Assembly (NCBI GenBank): GCA_039972875.1 | Contig: JBDWMA010000019.1 | Coordinates: 124,001 to 188,000, forward strand | From: Pseudoruegeria sp039972875 | GTDB lineage: Bacteria; Pseudomonadota; Alphaproteobacteria; Rhodobacterales; Rhodobacteraceae | Reading direction: 5' to 3' | Length of the DNA: 64,000 nucleotides | In this document: in pieces, positions 57,792 to 64,000 of the stretch | Numbering within the stretch: the first letter of the stretch is position 1 | Layout: each line of letters opens with the position of its first letter | Notes under the pieces: generated by a model | The model's database searches: none | What the model saw: only the letters and a program-made list of their open reading frames with translations | What the model was told of the DNA's origin: nothing | Position numbers and translations under genes: made by a program

Positions 57792-58241
57792 ATGGAACTG
57801 ATCGACGAAGTCACGATCAACGCACCGAAATCTGTTGTCTACGCGGCTTTGAATAATCCGGAGGTTTTGCAGCAGTGCATTCCCGGATGCGAAGAGTTGA
57901 TACAGCATTCTGACACCGAGTTAGAGGCAAAGGTTGTTTTGAAAGTCGGCCCTGTTAAGGCTCGTTTTTCTGGCAATGTCACTTTGGACACCGCCAATGC
58001 ACCAGACGCATTTTCGTTGACCGGACAAGGCAACGGCGGCACAGCTGGCCACGCCAAAGGCGGCGCAGATGTTGAATTAGTAGAGGCAAATGGCCAAACG
58101 ATTCTAAAGTACAACGCGAAGGCTGAAATCGGAGGGAAACTGGCGCAATTGGGCAGCCGTTTGATCCAAAGTACTGCGAAAAAGCTCGCTTCGAAGTTCT
58201 TTAAGAAATTCGCAGAAGTGGTTGAGCTGACCTCTGCTTGA
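57792..58241 (+). CDS. coxG: CoxG, SRPBCC-family protein
   Basis: The 149-residue protein fits the CoxG (SRPBCC / polyketide cyclase-like) family: MELIDEVTINAPKSVVYAALNNPEVLQQCIPGCEEL, then AKVVLKVGPVKARFSGNVTL and ILKYNAKAEIGGKLAQLGSRLIQSTAKKLASKFF. CoxG links CODH to the membrane or quinone pool. CoxG proteins I know from carboxydotrophs carry a C-terminal tail beyond this domain; here the protein stops at its end. It closes the cox operon. Confidence 0.9.
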   Translation: MELIDEVTINAPKSVVYAALNNPEVLQQCIPGCEELIQHSDTELEAKVVLKVGPVKARFSGNVTLDTANAPDAFSLTGQGNGGTAGHAKGGADVELVEANGQTILKYNAKAEIGGKLAQLGSRLIQSTAKKLASKFFKKFAEVVELTSA

Positions 58242-58274
58242 CGTCAATTTTCAAGGGTTATTTTGGTAAATATG

Positions 58275-58304
58275 AAACGCTGGCTCGGGATAGGGCTGGC
58301 GTTT
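58275..58304. terminator. Terminator after coxG, possibly bidirectional
   Basis: AAACGCTGGC and GCTGGCGTTT form a 10-bp stem (two G-T wobbles) followed by a short T-run, between convergent coxG and the membrane-protein gene at 58307. Confidence 0.5.
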
Positions 58305-58306
58305 TG

Positions 58307-59077
58307 TCAATGGTTCCGATCCCGCACGTTAGGTGGGCGGAGCGCGGAAAAAATGGCTATTGCCCAAGCGAGGGCCACTAAAGACAAGTAAAGTTCTGTT
58401 TGGCCAAAGATGTTTCGGGCTAAATTCGGTGGGACGGACATTGTCCAAAACAGTGGCAAGATCACCACCCCGGTGAAGAGCGAATATGGAAACAGCTGTC
58501 GTAACGAAGTCGGTTTGGTTAAATAAGCAAAGCCGATTACTCCGGCCGTCCAGGGGATCAGGATGGCAAGCCATCGAAAGGCAAACAGGCTTTCGGCACC
58601 GTAGGCGCTGTAAAATCCTGAAAAGAGCGTTGTGGCTAAGAAAACGAACAAGGGTATTGAAACAACACCTGTCAGAGCCAGGATGAATTTGGAGCCACGC
58701 GACCATTCAAGTAAGTTCGCAATTTTTCCAAAATTGCCTTGGGGTCTGTGTACCGTGAACTGCAGGTCGCCAAAGGCTTTTGTGAATCCAAGCAGTGACA
58801 GCCAAATCAGTGTCAATTCGGTTAGTGCAGACAGTTGAAAAGACAAAAGCCCTAAACAGACAAAACCTTGAAGAAAGCTAATGGCAGGGCCGGCGGCAGC
58901 TATCATTGCACGATGTGTGTTTGGATGTCGCCCAACTTGGGCACGGGCGGACGGTCCGCCGGCACGGCTTTTGAAATAACGCCTCAGACTATATTGGCCC
59001 AGATCGCTTAAAAGGACCGTGATCAATACGGCGGCCAAGTGGGCGCATAAAAAGACACCGAAGTCGTTGATGCTCAT
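58307..59077 (-). CDS. Polytopic membrane protein, possibly a degenerate M50-type protease relative
   Basis: The 256-residue protein has about six membrane spans. I do not recognise a family with certainty. At residues 24-36 LSDLGQYSLRRYF occupies the place and shape of the M50 HELGHxxxAR active-site helix but lacks both histidines and the glutamate, and AAAGPAISFLQG (about 60-71) resembles the M50 AGPxxNxxLA segment. If related, it is catalytically dead. It sits convergent to coxG and downstream of the aldehyde dehydrogenase gene on the same strand. Confidence 0.55.
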   Translation of the reverse strand: MSINDFGVFLCAHLAAVLITVLLSDLGQYSLRRYFKSRAGGPSARAQVGRHPNTHRAMIAAAGPAISFLQGFVCLGLLSFQLSALTELTLIWLSLLGFTKAFGDLQFTVHRPQGNFGKIANLLEWSRGSKFILALTGVVSIPLFVFLATTLFSGFYSAYGAESLFAFRWLAILIPWTAGVIGFAYLTKPTSLRQLFPYSLFTGVVILPLFWTMSVPPNLARNIFGQTELYLSLVALAWAIAIFSALRPPNVRDRNH

Positions 59078-59185
59078 CTGCGTTCACCTTTGGTTTGGGT
59101 GGCGCAACTAGATCATTCTGACAACGGGGGTTCAAGGCCTCTGTTAGAGTAAACTGCGACCCCAATCGATCAATTCATGTACCGG

Positions 59186-60616
59186 TCAGACAAAGCGTTG
59201 AATCAGGCGCACGATCTTTTTCTTTGTACCTGTAAAAGGAGGCGCAATCAGGCCAGCGCCGTTCAGCTTTGGTTGTACCAAAACCGATTTCATATGGCTG
59301 AAAGTTTCAAAGCCACGCTCGCCGTGACAGGCTCCGATACCAGAGGCCCCCACGCCGCCAAACGGAAGTGTGCTACAGCCAACGTGGACCACAACCTCGT
59401 TCATGCTGGCACCGCCAGAGAGTGATTGTTTTAACCAGAGATCTTGATCAGATCTGTCTTCTGCAAAGACGTAGAGGGCCAAAGGATGGTCGCGTTTTGC
59501 GACAAATTGGATAGCATCGTCTTGTGTGTCGTAAGGAATGAGAGAAATGATTGGGCCAAAGACCTCGTCTTGCATGACCTGTAGATCAAGTGGGGGATCA
59601 ATGAGAATTGTTGGGGCGAATTTGCGGTGCGCTTTGATGGAGTTGGCATGATCCAATGATATCGTTTTAACACCTGCATTGGTCGCGGTGGCCACCATAT
59701 TGACCAGCCGATCATAGTGGCGTTTGGTGATGATTGCACTGTAATCCGGGCTATTCGCACCAGTGGGATAAAGCGCAACCATAGCGGCGCGTAATTTGTC
59801 GGCAAATTCGTCGAGTTGGGCACGGGGCAGCAAGACGTAATCTGGTGCAACACAGGCCTGACCGGCTGAAGCTGTTTTGCCCCATGCAATCCGTTTGGCA
59901 GCACGTTTCAGATCGGCAGAGGGGGTGAGGATGGCAGGGGATTTCCCACCAAGTTCCAACGTAACGGGGGTTAGATTTTTAGCCGCGGCCTGCGCAACAA
60001 GTCGGCCAACCTCAGTTGAGCCGGTAAAGAAGAGATGGTCAAAAGGCAGGTCAGAAAACGCCTTTGCAACCTCTGGCCCACCGGTTTCAATCGCGATTTC
60101 ATCTGGCGAAAAATGCGCAGAGATCATGTCTTCTAACACTTCGGATGTCTGAGGCGAGAGCTCTGATGGTTTTAGCATTACGCGATTTCCAGCAGCCAAT
60201 GCAGAGGCCATCGGGGAAATTGCCAGTAGGATTGGGAAATTCCACGGCGCGATAATGCCAACCACGCCAAGGGGTTGCGGCATGATCCGACCACTGGCCG
60301 GACGCAGGTGCAAGGGCATGCTGACCTTGCGTGCTTTCATCCATTTTTTCAGCCGATGTTTTGCATGGTGTATTTCGCCGAGGGTGGCGGTGATGTCAAA
60401 GATCTGGCTTTCTGTCGCGTTGCGATAGGAAAAATCCGCACTAATGGCTTGGATCAAGCGCTCAGAAAAAACGAGGAGCGCTATTTCAAGCCGGTCTAAT
60501 CGGTTCCACCGAGCTTGATAGGTCGGATAAGGGTCCGCCCTGTGGGAGGCCTTCAATATTGCAAAACGATCTGCCAATGTGGGTGCAGGCCGTGGCTTGA
60601 AAGGATCTCGGGGCAT
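59186..60616 (-). CDS. calB: Coniferyl-aldehyde-type dehydrogenase
   Basis: The 476-residue aldehyde dehydrogenase has general-base Glu in LELGGKSPA, catalytic Cys in ASAGQACVAPDYVLL, nucleotide-site FTGSTEVGRLVA and the C-terminal FGGVGASGIGACHGERGFETFSH typical of the coniferyl aldehyde dehydrogenase (CalB) and related long-chain branch. The actual aldehyde may be aromatic or aliphatic; no lignin-degradation genes are adjacent. It begins after a 137-bp gap from the aminotransferase gene. Confidence 0.82.
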   Translation of the reverse strand: MPRDPFKPRPAPTLADRFAILKASHRADPYPTYQARWNRLDRLEIALLVFSERLIQAISADFSYRNATESQIFDITATLGEIHHAKHRLKKWMKARKVSMPLHLRPASGRIMPQPLGVVGIIAPWNFPILLAISPMASALAAGNRVMLKPSELSPQTSEVLEDMISAHFSPDEIAIETGGPEVAKAFSDLPFDHLFFTGSTEVGRLVAQAAAKNLTPVTLELGGKSPAILTPSADLKRAAKRIAWGKTASAGQACVAPDYVLLPRAQLDEFADKLRAAMVALYPTGANSPDYSAIITKRHYDRLVNMVATATNAGVKTISLDHANSIKAHRKFAPTILIDPPLDLQVMQDEVFGPIISLIPYDTQDDAIQFVAKRDHPLALYVFAEDRSDQDLWLKQSLSGGASMNEVVVHVGCSTLPFGGVGASGIGACHGERGFETFSHMKSVLVQPKLNGAGLIAPPFTGTKKKIVRLIQRFV

Positions 60617-60753
60617 AACTCTTTCCTAAAACGCAAAGTGTCTTTGACCACCATTATGGGGGACATCCAAATATCTAAAAAATCAAATGGGGGCCGTCAT
60701 CTATGACGTTGCGTGGAATATGAAATTGTTCACTGATCATCTTGTTATTTGGT

Positions 60754-62037
60754 CTAATCAAGGCGACGCTGCAAGGCAGCCACAGCTTTTTGCACCGCTG
60801 CCTCTGTTTGTGCCAGATCTGCGTTTGTCACAGCAAGAGATGGGTATAATTTACTAGGTGCTTTGAAAATGCCCTCTGCGCGAAGCACATCGTTATACTG
60901 AGCGTTCACAGATGGATCGGTGTGGCAAGCGCTTCTGTAGTCTCTGCATTCAGACGATGTGAAAAATATGTCAAAGAGAGTCTCGTCGCCGCAAATACGA
61001 TGATCAATTCCCGCACGGTTTAAGGCATTTCTTTGAATATCTTGCAGGGTTTTCCCTGTTTTTCGAAGTTGCTCATAAGCTCCTTCGCGTTTGAGAACTT
61101 CCATAGTTTTCAGTCCCGCAGCAGACGCCACAGGGTTGCCTGATAAGGTACCAAGTTGCATTAACCAACCAGAGGAGCCGATCTTTGACTTGTCAAAATG
61201 CCTCATTATTTCGGTGCTAGCCCCAAGGGCGGCGAGCGGGAAGCCGCCGCCAATGATTTTACCCAATGTGCAGATGTCGGGAATGACCCCATAGCGTTCT
61301 TGTGCGCCGCCATAGGCCAGACGAAATCCGGTTACGACCTCATCAAAAATCAGCAGAACATTGAACCGGTCGCAGAGATCGCGGAGTCCCTGTAGATAGC
61401 CCGGGAATGGTGCCACGGTTCTTTGTAGAGGTTCCGCGATAATGGCAGCCACATCGTTGTGTTCAATCAGCAGAGCTTCAACGGCCTGAAGATCGTTAAA
61501 CGGCGCGATCAACATTTGTTCTGCAACATCGGCAGGAATGCCGGCACTATCAGGCACGGCTTGCGGAAAATTCACAGCGACCTCAGGGGCGAGGCTCATC
61601 TGGGCTTCTGCGCTCATGCCGTGATAGCCGCCCTCAAATTTGAGGATCTTATCTTTACCAGTATATGCGCGCGCTAGTCGCATTGCATACATATCGGCCT
61701 CTCCACCAGAGGCCGTAAAACGGACTTGTTCGCAGCAGGGCACGGCGTCACAGATGGCCTCCGCCAGTTCGATCCCCTTGGCATTATTTGCAAAAAACGT
61801 CATGCCCTTTGGGAGCTGTTCTAAAACAGCCTCCATGACCTCGGGGTGGCCATGGCCAAGAAGCATTGGGCCAGAGCCAATCAGATAATCCACATACTCG
61901 TTGCCATTTTCGTCCCAAACCCGGCTGCCTTCACCGCGCGCAATGATAATACCCGGATCAAAATTCCCAAAGCCTGCGCCGGGCAGAACCTCTTGCGCAC
62001 GTGAAATCCATTCGTCCTGAGTGTTGATCTTTTGCAT
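60754..62037 (-). CDS. Class III (PLP) aminotransferase, glutamate-1-semialdehyde aminomutase-like
   Basis: The 427-residue fold-type I PLP enzyme shows GHGHPEVMEAVLEQ, the GGEADMYAMRLAR substrate loop, LLIFDEVVTGFRLAYGG with the PLP aspartate, and the lysine Schiff-base site TLGKIIGGGFPLAA. It most resembles HemL-type aminomutases in layout, but hemL is usually one conserved copy elsewhere and the N-terminus (MQKINTQDEW) is unlike HemL, so it is probably an omega-aminotransferase for an amino acid or amine. Substrate unknown. A palindrome lies in its upstream region. Confidence 0.83.
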   Translation of the reverse strand: MQKINTQDEWISRAQEVLPGAGFGNFDPGIIIARGEGSRVWDENGNEYVDYLIGSGPMLLGHGHPEVMEAVLEQLPKGMTFFANNAKGIELAEAICDAVPCCEQVRFTASGGEADMYAMRLARAYTGKDKILKFEGGYHGMSAEAQMSLAPEVAVNFPQAVPDSAGIPADVAEQMLIAPFNDLQAVEALLIEHNDVAAIIAEPLQRTVAPFPGYLQGLRDLCDRFNVLLIFDEVVTGFRLAYGGAQERYGVIPDICTLGKIIGGGFPLAALGASTEIMRHFDKSKIGSSGWLMQLGTLSGNPVASAAGLKTMEVLKREGAYEQLRKTGKTLQDIQRNALNRAGIDHRICGDETLFDIFFTSSECRDYRSACHTDPSVNAQYNDVLRAEGIFKAPSKLYPSLAVTNADLAQTEAAVQKAVAALQRRLD

Positions 62038-62057
62038 GCCGACATCCGTTTTCGCGT

Positions 62058-62072
62058 CGCCAAATTTTGGCG
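62058..62072. promoter_or_regulatory. Palindrome upstream of the aminotransferase gene
   Basis: CGCCAAA-T-TTTGGCG is a perfect 7-bp inverted repeat around a single base, 20 bp ahead of the aminotransferase start on the minus strand. It could be an operator or an mRNA stem that covers the ribosome binding site. Confidence 0.45.
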
Positions 62073-62167
62073 GACAATGTTATCTGCTGCATTCGGACAT
62101 GGTTTTGTTGAATTGTTCAAGGATAACATCGACATCTCCAGAGGATGTGATTGCCTGTCTATGACCG

Positions 62168-62668
62168 TCAACCTGCCCCTTGATAGCTAAGTGCCACCCA
62201 AACATGCAAACCAATCAGGGGAACTAGAGCGGCCGCCAAAATAAGATGGACCGCAAGCCAGATTAGATAGGCACCTCGGGTCTGGTAGCGCATGACTTCT
62301 TTGTGAAACATACCGGTTATGGCGGTTAGGATGAATATAATCGACAAGATCATCGTCCATGCGTGCCCCATTCTGGCAGCATGCAGGGCAAACAGCAGTG
62401 TCGCAATGCAACCTGCCCAACGATGATATGCCAGTTGGGGTTTGATCTGCTGTGTCATCTTGTTGTGACGTACAAAAAGCAGGACGTATTGAAACAGGAT
62501 TGTGATCAATAAGAGGCTCCCTAGAATGACTTGCCATGCAAATTCAAAGGGCTGGGTGAGGAACCACAGATGGGTTTGAGCCACAACAATGATCACAACC
62601 AGTAATAAACCTAGCAGCCAGAGCCAGAAATAGGATTGTTGAGCGGCGCGGCGTAAAATCTCAGTCAT
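62168..62668 (-). CDS. Cytochrome b561-like membrane protein
   Basis: The 166-residue protein has four to five membrane spans. Histidines within or beside spans (LAYHRWAGCIATLLFALHAARMGHAW, and LAVHLILAA, IGLHVWVALS) are placed as in b-type heme binding four-helix proteins, so a transmembrane electron carrier is likely, though no standard family signature is certain. Its start overlaps the end of the DUF3365 gene by 8 bp; with the multiheme gene it forms one operon. It may pass electrons between the quinone pool and the periplasmic hemes. Confidence 0.7.
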   Translation of the reverse strand: MTEILRRAAQQSYFWLWLLGLLLVVIIVVAQTHLWFLTQPFEFAWQVILGSLLLITILFQYVLLFVRHNKMTQQIKPQLAYHRWAGCIATLLFALHAARMGHAWTMILSIIFILTAITGMFHKEVMRYQTRGAYLIWLAVHLILAAALVPLIGLHVWVALSYQGAG

Positions 62669-63485
62669 TGGAGGCCATCACAAACATTTCTGCCAGCACA
62701 CGATCTGCAGCCTGAGCACGGACTTCTGCCATAAAGGTTGCACTGTTGGGTAACGTCATATGTCCTTCGGTTGGCCAAGACGTTCCGATTGGGATTGGTT
62801 GGGCGAATTCTTGCGTTTTCAAGATATAGAGACCGTAGGCTTCTTCAACGGCCTGAAAAAAGGACTCAACCGTGGTCAAATAATCAGAAGCCGCTATTTG
62901 AGAGCTTGGATAAGTCCAAGTCGTGGCCCCCATTACATCGTTCAATATCCAGTCTTTTTTGGGGCTGTCAGCGTGTTCGTTATGACAAGTGACACAAGGG
63001 CCTGCGCTTGCGATGTCGGGAAACATTGCAACCGTTGTGCCGCCGTCAGTCAGCGAAAAAACCGGAGCGCGGGTGGCCTTTAATGTCTCGAAATCGCCCG
63101 CCTGGGTGCCGACAAAGAGGTTGGAGGCATTAATCGGAGCATCTGATCCAAGATAGAGACCCAGTGGTGCTGGTTTGCGCTCCATCTGATTGGCCGCAAG
63201 ACGCAAGAAAAGGGCGGGTAGGGGGCCTTTTTCAACACCGGGTTCTGCCCAGTCCTCTCCAAATGCAAATCCAGCTAGGACGCCTTGGCCTACGATGCGT
63301 TTTGTATAAATTTCACGGGCGGTTTCGTTGATAACATTGACCGCATTGAACAGCTTTGCCACCTCGATGGTTTCTATGTTTCCAGCGATGGCTTGATCAT
63401 CGGGCAGGGGGACTGGGGCGGATACGAATAAATAAACTGCAAGGCAGGTGAAAACACCGGCTAGCAGAAGGCGGACCGTTTTCAT
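62661..63485 (-). CDS. DUF3365 domain c-type heme protein
   Basis: The 274-residue protein has one N-terminal membrane anchor (about residues 7-25), a DUF3365/Tll0287-like periplasmic domain (AAREIYTKRIVGQGVLA style helix, then FSLTDGGTTVAMFPD) and one heme c motif CVTCH at about residue 164. Such domains bind a single heme c with a labile ligand and may act as redox or gas sensors. It overlaps the multiheme gene by 4 bp (ATGA) and the b-type gene by 8 bp. Confidence 0.78.
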   Translation of the reverse strand: MKTVRLLLAGVFTCLAVYLFVSAPVPLPDDQAIAGNIETIEVAKLFNAVNVINETAREIYTKRIVGQGVLAGFAFGEDWAEPGVEKGPLPALFLRLAANQMERKPAPLGLYLGSDAPINASNLFVGTQAGDFETLKATRAPVFSLTDGGTTVAMFPDIASAGPCVTCHNEHADSPKKDWILNDVMGATTWTYPSSQIAASDYLTTVESFFQAVEEAYGLYILKTQEFAQPIPIGTSWPTEGHMTLPNSATFMAEVRAQAADRVLAEMFVMASND

Positions 63486-64000
63486 GGTTGTTTTCCTTTA
63501 TATATTTTTTCTGAGCCGTAGGGAGAAGGGCCGTTGCGCAGATAGGCGTGAATGGCATCAGCCGAAAAAGCGTCCTCCAATGCATGTTGCGCAGAACGTG
63601 GGTAATTTCCGTGAAAGCTGTGGCAGCCTAGGCATGTATCCCAGCTGTCTTGTTTTATCAGAGTCGTATGAGGCACATCTATGGGATCGTTTTTCACCAC
63701 GAGCTCTGCATGGCAGGCGCTGCAAAAAGTGGTCCGTGGAAGGACGCGCGCAGCTTCATGCTCTGAATGGCATCCCAGACAATCGTTTGCAGCTATGGTT
63801 TGCCGCGCCTCTTCAAATCTCGGTTCATTAAAACGGTAGATTGGATGGCGTTCATTTGGCCTTTCGTGACAATCCAGACAAAGCTGCGCGGTCACGGGAG
63901 ATTTTCCAAAATCAGCGGGATGTTCACGTTGACCAAGTACAAACTTAATGTTGGCTTGGATTTGTTGGCGCGCGCTCCCTGGACTATCAACATGACAATC
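63482..64000 (-). CDS. Multiheme cytochrome c (partial, runs off the window)
   Basis: The frame is open to the right edge, so the protein's start is outside. In the 173-residue tail seen there are four full CXXCH heme sites (CLDCH, CLGCH, CSACH, CLGCH) and, at the edge, a Cys-His pair (DCH at the first codons) that is probably the end of a fifth. The GTG at 63895 is internal, not the start. Wide spacing fits a cytochrome c3/NrfB-like or NapC-associated periplasmic electron carrier. With DUF3365 and the b-type protein it forms a small redox module. Confidence 0.85.
   Translation of the reverse strand, partial: DCHVDSPGSARQQIQANIKFVLGQREHPADFGKSPVTAQLCLDCHERPNERHPIYRFNEPRFEEARQTIAANDCLGCHSEHEAARVLPRTTFCSACHAELVVKNDPIDVPHTTLIKQDSWDTCLGCHSFHGNYPRSAQHALEDAFSADAIHAYLRNGPSPYGSEKIYKGKQP

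Noticed and set aside
1..64000. CRISPR arrays, tRNA/rRNA genes, insertion sequences, prophage
   Set aside because: No array-like spaced repeats, cloverleaf-like T-arm sequences, transposase or integrase motifs were seen when reading both strands; a covariance-model scan would be needed to exclude small RNAs.

Overview
The window comes from an alphaproteobacterium, most likely a marine Rhodobacteraceae (roseobacter group) chromosome. The evidence is roseobacter-type housekeeping genes (rpmB, lepA, pnp, rpsO), many TRAP transporters, a form I carbon monoxide dehydrogenase cluster, and a hexameric tyrosine-coordinated heme protein of the kind known from Ruegeria (Silicibacter) pomeroyi. Base composition is near half G+C by eye, with an AT-rich stretch at about 11.4-14.5 kb. 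No tRNA, rRNA, CRISPR array, insertion sequence or phage was seen. Genus cannot be fixed.

Left part (0-21 kb) is mostly core genome: the C-terminal half of a YejF-type peptide ABC ATPase, hrpB, a DUF3108 protein, meaB, rpmB, a copper chaperone pair, a low-molecular-weight phosphatase, several small secreted proteins or lipoproteins, lepA, then an AT-rich accessory patch (219-aa orphan, decayed rhodanese gene, entericidin-like lipoprotein missed by ORF length cut-offs, GlsB/YeaQ-like protein, MsrB), pnp, a CBS-domain gene and NhaD-like transporter behind a perfect FNR-type box, and rpsO. These last genes lie between rpsO and pnp, which are usually neighbours.

21-34 kb is an inositol catabolism and uptake locus: iolG, an iolJ-type aldolase, iolB, iolC and iolD on the minus strand; two more Gfo/Idh/MocA dehydrogenases flanking an iolE-like gene on the plus strand; a LacI regulator; and a three-gene sugar ABC transporter. 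Two near-identical perfect palindromes (core TTTGCAACCGGTTGCAAA), one in each divergent promoter region, are the likely LacI operators and tie the locus together. iolA is not in the window.

34-49.5 kb: a divergent heme-peroxidase-like (HTHP) gene and OhrR-type regulator with paired operators; an RpiR-regulated cluster of N-formylglutamate amidohydrolase-like protein, TRAP transporter, glutamine-synthetase-like ligase, aldehyde dehydrogenase and iron alcohol dehydrogenase, which together look like a gamma-glutamylation route for an amino alcohol or amine; then a GMC oxidoreductase and a second TRAP transporter with an IclR regulator.

49.6-58.3 kb is a form I cox cluster in the order coxC-M-S-L-D-E-F-(33-aa ORF)-G. 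A 21-bp-phased direct repeat upstream of coxM fits binding by the MHYT-LytTR protein CoxC. 58.3-64 kb holds a membrane protein resembling a degenerate M50 protease, a coniferyl-aldehyde-type dehydrogenase, a class III aminotransferase and, running off the right edge, a multiheme cytochrome c / DUF3365 / cytochrome b module.
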